Positions 1 through 6,140 are shown, counted from the stretch's first letter. The stretch: 8,717 nucleotides of DNA from an uncultured Collinsella sp. (GCA_902495985.1 CABUZF010000038.1:1-8717), one strand, 5' to 3'. Made by a program: numbers and translations. Notes: a model not told the origin generated them from the sequence alone.

Positions 1-21
1 CTCCCGCTTTTGCGCCACTTT

Positions 22-42
22 ACAGACCGTTCGGTCGTCTGT
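22..42. promoter_or_regulatory. Candidate repressor operator (inverted repeat)
   Basis: Nested dyad: outer arms ACAGAC (22-27) and GTCTGT (37-42), inner arms ACCG (26-29) and CGGT (32-35) around TT. The two half-sites are ACAGACCG and CGGTC-GTC-TGT, so the right one carries a three-base GTC duplication that breaks perfect symmetry. The ACCG-NN-CGGT core resembles operators of many TetR-family repressors (family knowledge). It lies just upstream of a -10-like TATACT. No regulator gene is visible here, and the site could equally serve a divergent gene to the left of the window. Confidence 0.35.
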
Positions 43-55
43 CCGCACGCGCGGG

Positions 56-61
56 TATACT
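56..61 (+). promoter_or_regulatory. Possible -10 box for the GH5 gene
   Basis: TATACT matches the TATAAT consensus at five of six bases and lies 65 bases before the chosen start codon. No good -35 hexamer sits at 16-18 bp spacing; that space is occupied by the dyad at 22-42, which would fit a repressed or activator-dependent promoter. Weak evidence on its own. Confidence 0.3.
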
Positions 62-113
62 CAAAACGATACTTTTCCTATGCAATACGATGCAGGCTCG
101 ACCTGCACGATTC

Positions 114-121
114 GAAGGGGG
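114..121 (+). promoter_or_regulatory. Ribosome binding site that sets the GH5 start
   Basis: GAAGGGGG ends five bases before the ATG at 127. The reading frame is open from position 10, but residues before this ATG resemble translated intergenic DNA, and the family-conserved GVNL motif follows the 127 ATG directly. Confidence 0.6.
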
Positions 122-126
122 CAGTG

Positions 127-1188
127 ATGGAGAGGATACTCGGCGTTAATCTCTCTGGCTGGTTTATTCCCGAGCCTTGGGTGACCCCGTCGCTATACGC
201 GGCGACCGGTGCATCCAACGCGGCCGAGCTGCAGGAGGCCATGGGCACCGCCGCCTATAACGAGCGCATGCGCCGTCATTACGAGACGTTTGTGAGCGAG
301 GACGATTTCCGTCGCATGGCGCAGATCGGCCTCAACGCCGTGCGTCTGCCGGTGCCCTGGTATGCTTTTGGCTCGCAGGAGTCCGATGCGTCCTACATCT
401 CGGTTGTCGACTACATCGACCGTGCGATTGAGTGGGCTGCCAAGTACGACATCCGCGTGCTGCTCGACCTGGCAACGGTGCCCGGTGGCCAGGGCGATTC
501 CAACGATTCGCCCACTACGCCAGAGGCTGTTGCCGAGTGGCATTCGTCCACCAATGGCCGTCATGTCGCACTCGACGTGCTCGAGCGCCTGGCCGATCGC
601 TACGGCGAGGCCGAGAGCCTGCTGGGCATTGAGCTGCTGGACACGCCGCAGATGAGCGTCCGCAAGAGCCTCTTTACCATGACGGATGGCATTCCGGCCC
701 ACTACCTGCGCAATTTCTATCGCGATGCCTACGAGCTCGTCCGTTCGTATATGCCCGAGGATAAGATCGTCGTCTTCTCGTCGTCGGGGCATCCCAGCGA
801 GTGGAAGCATTTTATGCGCGGCGCCAAGTACAAGAACGTCTACATGGACCTTCACTTGTACCATTACCGCGACGAGCATGCGCTCGACATCACGAGCCCC
901 CGCGGGCTGACGACGGCGATTTCGCGTAACAAGCGCGAGCTCAAAGAAGCGATTTCGACTGGGTTCCCCGTGCTGGTGGGCGAATGGTCGGGCGCGGCGA
1001 TCTTTGCCAACTCGTCGGTTACGCCTGAGGGCCGCAATGCCTACGAGCGCGTGTTTATCGCCAACCAGCTGGCTTCGTTTGCGCCGGCTGCCGGTTGGTT
1101 CTTCCAAACGTGGAAGACCGAGAAGCGCATTGCAGCATGGGACGCCCGCGCGGCGCTCGGTACGCTCGAGCGCGGCATGATTGAATAG
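127..1188 (+). CDS. GH5 exo-beta-1,3-glucanase-like protein, acid/base Glu missing
   Basis: A 353-residue TIM-barrel protein related to glycoside hydrolase family 5, closest in motif order to fungal exo-1,3-glucanases (subfamily 9 type). Visible landmarks: GVNLSGWFIPEPWVTPSLY at 6-24, NAVRLPV with the conserved Arg73, HLY at 243-245, the nucleophile motif GEWS with Glu286, and WKTE at 329-332. The acid/base motif that should read NEP reads DTP (172-174) inside the well-conserved context GIELLDTP, so the proton-donor Glu is Thr173. The strand that normally reads DLHGAPG reads DLATVPG, replacing an active-site His by Ala116. There is no signal peptide or membrane segment, so the protein is predicted cytoplasmic. 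The frame is intact and codon use matches its neighbours, so it is not a decayed gene. It may bind a glucan or phosphoglucan without hydrolysing it, or use altered chemistry. rsmI follows after six bases and probably shares the transcript. Confidence 0.8.
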   Translation: MERILGVNLSGWFIPEPWVTPSLYAATGASNAAELQEAMGTAAYNERMRRHYETFVSEDDFRRMAQIGLNAVRLPVPWYAFGSQESDASYISVVDYIDRAIEWAAKYDIRVLLDLATVPGGQGDSNDSPTTPEAVAEWHSSTNGRHVALDVLERLADRYGEAESLLGIELLDTPQMSVRKSLFTMTDGIPAHYLRNFYRDAYELVRSYMPEDKIVVFSSSGHPSEWKHFMRGAKYKNVYMDLHLYHYRDEHALDITSPRGLTTAISRNKRELKEAISTGFPVLVGEWSGAAIFANSSVTPEGRNAYERVFIANQLASFAPAAGWFFQTWKTEKRIAAWDARAALGTLERGMIE

Positions 1189-1194
1189 GTTGAT

Positions 1195-2073
1195 ATGACG
1201 CAAAACAGCGCCCATACGGGCAAACTCTATGTGGTCGGCACGCCCATCGGCAACCTGGGCGACCTGTCCCCGCGCGTTGGCGAAGCCTTTGCCGCTGCCG
1301 ATGTCATCTGCTGCGAAGACACGCGTGTGACGTCAAAGCTGCTGATGCACCTGGGCATTTCCAAACCGCTTGTCCGTTGCGACGAGAATGTGATCGCCAG
1401 CCGCGCCGCCGGCCTGGTCGACCGTCTGCTGGCGGGGGAGACCCTCGCTTTTGCCTCGGACGCCGGCATGCCGAGCGTGTCCGATCCCGGCCAGGCGCTG
1501 GTCGAGGCAGCGCGTGAGGCCGATGTGCCTGTAGAAGTTGTCCCCGGGCCCTCCGCTTGCGTCACGGCGCTCGTTTCGTCCGGCATTCCCTGCGAGCATT
1601 TTTTCTTTGAGGGCTTTTTGGGCCGAAAGCACGGCGACCGCGTGCGCCGTTTGCAGCGCCTTGCCGTAGTGCCCGGCGCGCTCATCTTCTACGAGTCTCC
1701 ACATCGCATCGTGGCGACGCTCGAGGCCGTGGCAGAGGTCTTTCCCCAGCGTGAGGTTGCCGTCTGCCGCGAACTCACCAAGCTGCACGAGGAAGTCTTG
1801 CGCGGGCCCGCCGCCCAGCTCGCCGAGGAGCTGCGTGCTCGCGGCGAGGTAAAGGGCGAGATTGCGCTGGTCATCGCGCCGCCGAGCGAGGATGAGGAGG
1901 CCGGTATCGTGCCGGTTGGCGCCGCGGCAGCTGATCCTGACGAGGCCCTGCGCGAGGATATCCGCGCCGCGCTCGAGGAGGGGGAGCCCGCCTCTGCGGT
2001 GGCCAAGCGCCTGTCTCAGAAGTATTCGCGCCGCAAGCGCGATGTCTATGCCATGGTGCTCGATATGCAATAG
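1195..2073 (+). CDS. rsmI: 16S rRNA (cytidine-1402-2'-O)-methyltransferase RsmI
   Basis: RsmI transfers a methyl group from S-adenosylmethionine to the 2'-OH of C1402 in the 16S rRNA decoding centre (family knowledge). The 292-residue product has the tetrapyrrole-methylase fold signatures in order: VGTPIGNLGDL (14-24), CCEDTR (39-44), FASDAGMPSVSDPG (86-99), a VVPGPSA loop, and FYESPHRI (165-172). The last 45 or so residues form the helical C-terminal extension common in RsmI, with a basic KYSRRKRDVY stretch. Length is typical. The start at 1195 is only six bases after the GH5 stop. Its ribosome site is weak (AGGTTG overlapping that stop), so translation may depend on coupling to the upstream gene. 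A promoter for metG appears shortly after its stop. Confidence 0.95.
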   Translation: MTQNSAHTGKLYVVGTPIGNLGDLSPRVGEAFAAADVICCEDTRVTSKLLMHLGISKPLVRCDENVIASRAAGLVDRLLAGETLAFASDAGMPSVSDPGQALVEAAREADVPVEVVPGPSACVTALVSSGIPCEHFFFEGFLGRKHGDRVRRLQRLAVVPGALIFYESPHRIVATLEAVAEVFPQREVAVCRELTKLHEEVLRGPAAQLAEELRARGEVKGEIALVIAPPSEDEEAGIVPVGAAAADPDEALREDIRAALEEGEPASAVAKRLSQKYSRRKRDVYAMVLDMQ

Positions 2074-2097
2074 ATGGAGGATATCCAGCCCTTGCGC

Positions 2098-2103
2098 TAG
2101 AAT
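2098..2103 (+). promoter_or_regulatory. Possible -10 box of the metG promoter
   Basis: TAGAAT (five of six to consensus) lies in the 69-base gap between rsmI and metG, 39 bases before the metG ATG. No strong -35 is present at 17 bp (TGGAGG at 2075-2080). An alternative reading pairs TTGCGC (2092-2097) with TATGCA (2113-2118) at a short 15-bp spacing. No T-box or other long leader fits in this gap. Confidence 0.35.
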
Positions 2104-2142
2104 CATCCTCTGTATGCAACGTTTTTCTGGAGGACAAACCCC

Positions 2143-3744
2143 ATGGATCAAAGCAAGCCTTCGTTCTTTATCACGACGCCCATCTACTACGTCAACGCCG
2201 ATCCGCACCTGGGCACGGCTTATTCCACCATCATCGCCGACGTCCAGGCCCGTTATCGTCGCTCCGCCGGCTATAACGTCAAGTTCCTGACCGGCATGGA
2301 CGAGCACGGCGAGAAGGTCGCCGAGGCCGCAGCCAAGCACAACATGACGCCGCAGGAGTGGACCGATAGCCAGGCCCCGCACTTCAAGGAGCTTTGGAGC
2401 AAGCTCGAGATTTCCAACGACGACTTCATCCGCACCACCGAGCCGCGCCAACATCATGCCGTGCAGTACCTGTGGGAGCGCATGAAGGAGTCCGGCTACC
2501 TGTATAAGGGCAGCTACGACGGCTGGTATTGCGTGCCTGACGAGACCTACTTCACCGATACGCAGGTCCAGAAGGGCGACGAGGAGTACGGCAGCGTCGG
2601 TCAGCACCTGTGCCCCGACTGCCACCGTCCGCTTGAGCGCGTGCAGGAGGAGTCCTACTTCTTTAAGCTTTCCGCCTTCCAGGACAAGTTGCTCAAGCTC
2701 TATGACGAGCACCCCGACTTTGTCGAGCCTGCGTTCCGCATGAACGAGGTTCGCAGCTTTGTCGAGGGCGGCCTTAACGACCTTTCCGTGAGCCGTACGA
2801 GCTTTGACTGGGGCATTCAGGTCCCGTTTGACGAGGGCCACGTGACCTACGTGTGGTTCGATGCGCTGCTCAACTATATGACGGCCGTCGGCTACGGTGT
2901 CGACACCGACGAGGCCCGTGCCGAGCTGGCCTATCGCTGGCCCGCGCAGTTCCATATCGTGGGTAAGGACATCATCCGCTTCCACTGCGTCATTTGGCCC
3001 GCCATGCTCATGGCCATCGGCGAGGCCCTGCCCGAGCACGTCTTTGCCCACGGCTTCCTGACCGTGCGCAATGCCGAGACTGGCAAGGCCGAGAAGATGT
3101 CCAAGAGCCGCGGCAACGCCATCGCTCCGCAGGACGTTATCGACATGCTGGGCGTCGAGGGCTATCGCTACTACTTCATGACCGACGTCGTCCCCGGCAC
3201 CGACGGTGCCATCAGCTTTGACCGCATGGAGCAGGTCTACAACGCCGATCTGGCCAACAGCTGGGGCAACCTCATCTCGCGTTCGCTCAACATGAGCGGC
3301 AAGTACTTTGACGGTTGCGCGCCCGCCAAGCCCGCGTCGTTCGATGCGTTCGACAACCCGCTGGCAAAGATCGCCGATGGCCTGGTCGAGCGCTACATGG
3401 CCAAGATGGACGTGCTCGATTACGGTGGAGCCAAGGACGAGGTCATGGAGCTCATCCACGCCGCCAACCACTACATCGAGGACTCCGAGCCTTGGGCACT
3501 TGCCAAGGACGAGGCCAAGGCTGACGAGCTGGCGTTTGTGATCTACAACCTGCTCGAGGCCATCCGCATTGCCGCTCACCTGCTGATGCCGCTCATGCCC
3601 CAGACTTCTGCCGAGGCTCTGCGCCGCCTGTCCTGCGAGGACGAGGCCGCGAGCGACGACCTCAAGGGCATTTGCGCTTGGGGCTTGCTTGCTGGTGGTC
3701 AGCCCGTCGAGAAGGGCGATCCGCTGTTCCCGCGTCTGGCGTAG
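2143..3744 (+). CDS. metG: Methionyl-tRNA synthetase
   Basis: MetRS is a cytoplasmic class I enzyme that charges initiator and elongator tRNA-Met with methionine. The 533-residue protein starts with FITTPIYYVNADPHLGTAYS (9-28), where HLGT is the HIGH motif. The connective-peptide knuckle has Cys130, Asp133, Cys157 and Cys160, and EESYFFKLS follows it. KMSKS sits at 318-322 in the context EKMSKSRGNAI. The helical anticodon-binding domain ends the protein, and the C-terminal Trbp111-like dimerisation domain found in many longer MetRS is absent, as in mycobacterial MetRS. GGAGG (2129-2133) lies nine bases before the ATG and fixes the start. A strong terminator follows the stop. Asp133 replaces the second Cys of the first CxxC pair; similar CxxD forms occur in the family, so loss of function is not implied. 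Confidence 0.97.
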   Translation: MDQSKPSFFITTPIYYVNADPHLGTAYSTIIADVQARYRRSAGYNVKFLTGMDEHGEKVAEAAAKHNMTPQEWTDSQAPHFKELWSKLEISNDDFIRTTEPRQHHAVQYLWERMKESGYLYKGSYDGWYCVPDETYFTDTQVQKGDEEYGSVGQHLCPDCHRPLERVQEESYFFKLSAFQDKLLKLYDEHPDFVEPAFRMNEVRSFVEGGLNDLSVSRTSFDWGIQVPFDEGHVTYVWFDALLNYMTAVGYGVDTDEARAELAYRWPAQFHIVGKDIIRFHCVIWPAMLMAIGEALPEHVFAHGFLTVRNAETGKAEKMSKSRGNAIAPQDVIDMLGVEGYRYYFMTDVVPGTDGAISFDRMEQVYNADLANSWGNLISRSLNMSGKYFDGCAPAKPASFDAFDNPLAKIADGLVERYMAKMDVLDYGGAKDEVMELIHAANHYIEDSEPWALAKDEAKADELAFVIYNLLEAIRIAAHLLMPLMPQTSAEALRRLSCEDEAASDDLKGICAWGLLAGGQPVEKGDPLFPRLA

Positions 3745-3786
3745 AGACCGCGCGAGCGCCATATCGGCAATTTGCTGTTTAGCTGT

Positions 3787-3818
3787 AAGGGCATGGCCGC
3801 CACGGTCCATGCCCTTTT
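3787..3818 (+). terminator. Rho-independent terminator after metG
   Basis: AAGGGCATGG (3787-3796) pairs with CCATGCCCTT (3807-3816). The loop adds CCG/CGG pairing (3797-3799 with 3803-3805) beside one bulged T, leaving a three-base loop. The stem runs into TTTT. It lies 43 bases after the metG stop and separates metG from ksgA. Confidence 0.85.
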
Positions 3819-3854
3819 GTTTCAAGACGCCGCCATCATGCTAAGGAGGCAACC

Positions 3855-4715
3855 ATGACAACTTCGCCTTTGGCAAACCCCACGGCCACCAGGGAGCTGC
3901 TGGAGGAGTTTGGCCTTGCGACCAAGCATCGCCTGGGCCAGAACTTTCTAGTCGACAATCATGTGATCGAGCGTATCTGCGAGCTTGCCGAGCTTGCAGG
4001 TGACGAGCGCGTACTCGAGGTGGGTCCGGGCGTTGGTACGCTCACGCTTGCGCTGCTGCAGGAGGCGGCGTGCGTCACGTCGATCGAGGCCGACCCCGAG
4101 CTCGAGCCGGTGCTCGATGCCCATGCCGCCGACTATGCCAACTTCCGCTTTATCATGGGCGACGCGCTCAAGGTGACGCCGGGGCAGATTGAGCAGGCTG
4201 CGGGCGGTGAGCCAACGGTATTTGTTGCGAACCTGCCCTATAACGTGGCGGCGACGATCATCCTGCAGTTCTTCCAGACGATGCCCGCGCTCAAGCGCGC
4301 CGTCGTCATGGTTCAAAAGGAGGTTGCCGATCGCATTGCCGCAGTGCCGGGTAACAAGACCTATGGCGGCTATACGGCAAAGCTCGGCCTGTATGCGCAG
4401 GTGACGGGCCGCTTTGAGGTGCCGCCGCGCTGCTTTATGCCGGCGCCGCACGTGGACTCGGCCGTCGTGCGTATCGACCGTGTTGACGGCGTGGTGCCCG
4501 AAGGACTCGATCGCGAGTTTGTGGCCCGCGTGATTGACGCTGCATTTGCCCAGCGCCGTAAGACCATCCGCAATTCCATGAGCGCCAACGGCTTTGCCAA
4601 GGACGTGCTCGATGCCGCTTTTGAGGCTTGCGGTATCGCACCCACCACGCGCGCCGAGACGCTTGATGTTGCCGACTTTGTCCGCCTGGCCCAGGAGCTA
4701 ATCCATGATGCCTAA
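3855..4715 (+). CDS. ksgA: 16S rRNA dimethyladenosine transferase KsgA/RsmA
   Basis: KsgA dimethylates two adjacent adenines (A1518 and A1519, E. coli numbering) in helix 45 of 16S rRNA during late small-subunit assembly; its loss classically gives kasugamycin resistance (family knowledge). The 286-residue protein shows LGQNFLVD (27-34), the S-adenosylmethionine loop EVGPGVG (55-61), the catalytic NLPYN (126-130) and FMPAPHVDSAV (194-204), followed by the C-terminal helical domain with QRRKTIRNS. Length is normal. A perfect AAGGAGG (3843-3849) five bases before the ATG fixes the start and predicts strong translation. Only about 25 bases separate the metG terminator from this ribosome site, so either a promoter overlaps the terminator or expression relies on read-through; I see no clear promoter. 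Its stop overlaps tatD. Confidence 0.97.
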   Translation: MTTSPLANPTATRELLEEFGLATKHRLGQNFLVDNHVIERICELAELAGDERVLEVGPGVGTLTLALLQEAACVTSIEADPELEPVLDAHAADYANFRFIMGDALKVTPGQIEQAAGGEPTVFVANLPYNVAATIILQFFQTMPALKRAVVMVQKEVADRIAAVPGNKTYGGYTAKLGLYAQVTGRFEVPPRCFMPAPHVDSAVVRIDRVDGVVPEGLDREFVARVIDAAFAQRRKTIRNSMSANGFAKDVLDAAFEACGIAPTTRAETLDVADFVRLAQELIHDA

Positions 4716-5622
4716 TGCCGCGCGCGTGACGTTTACCAAGAAAAAGAAGACGGTCGCCTGCCCCGTGCCCTTGGCACCGCTTGCCGACACGCATGCGCAT
4801 CTGCTTTCGTTTTGGGGCAAAGAAGTGCCCGAGACGCTCGTGCGCGCCAAAGCCGCGGGCGTCGACCTGTTGGTGACGATGTTCGACCCCATCGCTGACA
4901 AACGCAGCGTGGCGGACTATAGCGACTGGCTCGTGCGCGAAATTCTGCCGATGCAGGATATCCCGCAGATCAAGTATCTTGCCGGCGTGCATCCGTATGG
5001 CGCGCCGGACTATACCGACGACGTTCACGCACAGGTCGTTGCCGCACTCGATGACCCTTTGTGCGCTGGTATCGGCGAGATCGGTCTGGACTACCACATG
5101 GATTACGATGACGACATCGCGCCGGCGCCCCACAGCGTGCAGGTTGATTGCATGGCACGTCAGCTCGAAGTTGCCGTACGCCGCAAAGTGCCGGTGGAGC
5201 TGCACTTGCGGCACGAGGACTCGGATGGGGAGCGCACCTCGCACGTTGATGCGTACAACGTGCTGCGCGAGGTGGGTGTGCCTCAGGCCGGTTGTGTGCT
5301 GCACTGCTTTGGCGAGGACCGCGCCACGATGGAGCGCTTTGTGGAGCTGGGCTGCTATATCGCCTATGGTGGTGCGGCCACCTTTAAGCGCAACGACGAC
5401 GTGCGCGAGGCATTTGCGGCAACCCCACTCGATCGAATTTTGTTCGAGACGGATTGCCCGTATATGGCTCCGGAGCCCATCCGCGGTCTTGAATGCGAGC
5501 CGGCAATGATCTCCATTACGGCAAACACGCTGGTCAACGACCGTGTCGATCGCACCGGCGAGGATGCTGAGGCAATCGCGCGAGCAGCTTGGGAAAATGC
5601 CTGCAAACTTTTTCAAAAATAG
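4705..5622 (+). CDS. tatD: TatD family metal-dependent DNase
   Basis: TatD proteins are cytoplasmic metal-dependent deoxyribonucleases of the amidohydrolase-like fold. The 305-residue product has the expected metal ligands: DTHAH (His30 and His32), GEIGLDYH (Glu125), ELHLRH (His167), CVLHCFG (His200) and ETDCPYMAP (Asp250). It carries about 25 extra residues before the first motif, including a KKKK run, and is longer than the usual 260-residue TatD. AGGAG at 4693-4697, seven bases upstream, supports the ATG at 4705, which overlaps the last 11 bases of ksgA, so the two are co-translated. An ATG at 4708 is possible. In many Gram-positive genomes tatD precedes rnmV and ksgA; here it follows ksgA and rnmV is absent. 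No terminator separates it from the tRNA promoter. Confidence 0.92.
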   Translation: MMPNAARVTFTKKKKTVACPVPLAPLADTHAHLLSFWGKEVPETLVRAKAAGVDLLVTMFDPIADKRSVADYSDWLVREILPMQDIPQIKYLAGVHPYGAPDYTDDVHAQVVAALDDPLCAGIGEIGLDYHMDYDDDIAPAPHSVQVDCMARQLEVAVRRKVPVELHLRHEDSDGERTSHVDAYNVLREVGVPQAGCVLHCFGEDRATMERFVELGCYIAYGGAATFKRNDDVREAFAATPLDRILFETDCPYMAPEPIRGLECEPAMISITANTLVNDRVDRTGEDAEAIARAAWENACKLFQK

Positions 5623-5625
5623 TTC

Positions 5626-5654
5626 TTGCGTTCGCGATGGCGCTCCGTTATTCT
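5626..5654 (+). promoter_or_regulatory. Promoter of tRNA-Leu
   Basis: TTGCGT (5626-5631) and TATTCT (5649-5654) are separated by exactly 17 bp. The predicted start near 5661 is about five bases before the mature tRNA. The hexamers are moderate matches, but spacing and position are right, and the promoter begins four bases after the tatD stop. Confidence 0.6.
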
Positions 5655-5665
5655 AATTCCTGCAC

Positions 5666-5752
5666 GCGGGCGTGGCGGAATTGGCAGACGCGTACGGTTC
5701 AGGTCCGTATGGGGGCAACCCCATGAAGGTTCAAGTCCTTTCGCCCGCACCA
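5666..5752 (+). tRNA. tRNA-Leu, anticodon CAG
   Basis: An 87-base class II tRNA. The acceptor stem GCGGGCG (5666-5672) pairs perfectly with CGCCCGC (5742-5748), followed by discriminator A and an encoded CCA (5750-5752). The D arm is GCG...CGC with the TTGGCAGA loop. The anticodon stem TACGG/CCGTA encloses TTCAGGT with anticodon CAG at 5700-5702, reading CUG codons. The long variable arm GGGG-GCAA-CCCC marks a leucine tRNA. The T arm GAAGG/CCTTT holds TTCAAGT. All arms fold, so it should be functional. Confidence 0.97.
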
Positions 5753-5764
5753 TTGAATGAAAGA

Positions 5765-5789
5765 GCTCCCAGCAATGGGAGCTTTTTTG
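5765..5789 (+). terminator. Terminator of tRNA-Leu
   Basis: AGCTCCCA (5765-5772), loop GCAA, TGGGAGCT (5777-5784), then six T in total. A compact tetraloop hairpin twelve bases after the tRNA CCA; a textbook intrinsic terminator that makes the tRNA an independent unit. Confidence 0.93.
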
Positions 5790-5864
5790 TTATGGGCCGT
5801 TTTTGGCAGATTTGCCATATCGATTTCGCGCGGTAGATGCCCCTGTGGTCAAAAAGTGGCAAAT

Positions 5865-5954
5865 ATGAGTACTGACATGAAAATAGAGACATTTCATGAA
5901 GCCATTTTTGCTCATTTTACGCAACAGATGTACGCTAATTTGGCTCAACCTTGA
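5865..5954 (+). other. Small open frame inside the element, plus strand (29 aa, doubtful)
   Basis: It begins MSTDMKIETF and ends NLAQP. The ATG lies inside the left terminal repeat and the stop is at the centre of the element. There is no convincing ribosome site, and no known family is recognised. It is listed because a mirror frame exists on the other strand from the matching repeat. It may be chance. Confidence 0.15.
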
Positions 5955-6043
5955 GACAAAATGAAGTAATTTCGATAGACCTCGGGTTCAACGAGGCGAT
6001 TTTGACCCAAATACGCTGTTACTAAACTGGTAACAGTACTCAT
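5945..6043 (-). other. Small open frame inside the element, minus strand (32 aa, doubtful)
   Basis: It begins MSTVTSLVTAYLGQ from the ATG in the right terminal repeat and stops at the centre (TCA at 5945-5947), overlapping the tail of the plus-strand frame by ten bases. There is no clear ribosome site and no family is recognised. Its first three codons match the opposite frame because both lie in the repeat. Confidence 0.15.
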
Positions 6044-6079
6044 ATTTGGCCTTTTTTGACCACGGGTCCTCTTGTTGGT

Positions 6080-6108
6080 GTCACATAGCTGCTTCGTGCG
6101 GGTATCCT
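6080..6108 (+). promoter_or_regulatory. Possible promoter of the SPFH gene
   Basis: GTCACA (6080-6085, four of six) and TATCCT (6103-6108, four of six) have 17-bp spacing. The predicted start near 6115 would give a leader of about 26 bases. It lies wholly outside the inverted-repeat element, just downstream of its right end. Confidence 0.4.
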
Positions 6109-6128
6109 AATGCCAACGTGTGCCTATC

Positions 6129-6137
6129 AGAGGAGAG
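6129..6137 (+). promoter_or_regulatory. Ribosome binding site that sets the SPFH start
   Basis: AGAGGAGAG precedes the ATG at 6141 by three bases, or five from AGGAG. An in-frame ATG at 6120 exists, but it would place this purine-rich site inside the coding region and add seven residues before the membrane anchor. Confidence 0.7.
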
Positions 6138-6140
6138 ACC

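Larger units (their letters stand above)
5842..6066. mobile_element. 225-bp AT-rich element with 33-bp terminal inverted repeats (MITE-like)
   Basis: The left arm (5842-5874) and the reverse complement of the right arm (6034-6066) match at 29 of 33 bases, sharing GTGGTCAAAAA and AAATATGAGTACTG blocks. The interior is clearly more AT-rich than the surrounding genes and carries no recognisable gene. It holds further short hairpins at 5876-5898, 5944-5955, 5980-5996 and 6016-6036. Long imperfect ends, small size and non-coding content fit a miniature inverted-repeat element or another dispersed structured repeat. No transposase is present, and I could not identify a convincing target-site duplication at the edges. 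It fills most of the 350-base gap between the tRNA terminator and the SPFH gene; the remaining 5790-5841 shows nothing clear. Confidence 0.65.

Noticed and set aside
92..106. GCAGG-CTCGA-CCTGC hairpin before the GH5 gene
   Set aside because: It is a short five-pair stem with no T tract, positioned in the probable leader; it may be chance.
10..126. N-terminal extension of the GH5 frame
   Set aside because: Residues before 127 are unlike the family, there is no ribosome site near 10, and the stretch holds promoter and operator-like DNA.
193..1215. 340-codon minus-strand frame over the GH5 gene
   Set aside because: The plus strand carries the conserved GH5 motifs and a ribosome site; the antisense translation shows composition bias only.
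2074..2142. Riboswitch or T-box leader for metG
   Set aside because: The gap is only 69 bases and shows no T-box or SAM-riboswitch core.
1333..3825. Very long open frame on the minus strand (about 830 codons)
   Set aside because: It lies antisense to rsmI and metG, both unmistakable. Its His/Val/Leu-rich translation is typical of the complement of high-GC coding DNA.
4435..5616. 393-codon minus-strand frame over ksgA and tatD
   Set aside because: It is the antisense shadow of two well-identified genes and has no family motif.
5728..5752. tRNA 3' end as a phage-type attachment site
   Set aside because: I found no direct repeat of the tRNA 3' sequence downstream in the window and no integrase.
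5757..5954. 65-codon frame starting just after tRNA-Leu
   Set aside because: Its first part translates the tRNA terminator hairpin and there is no ribosome site. Only the internal ATG at 5865 is kept, as a doubtful frame.
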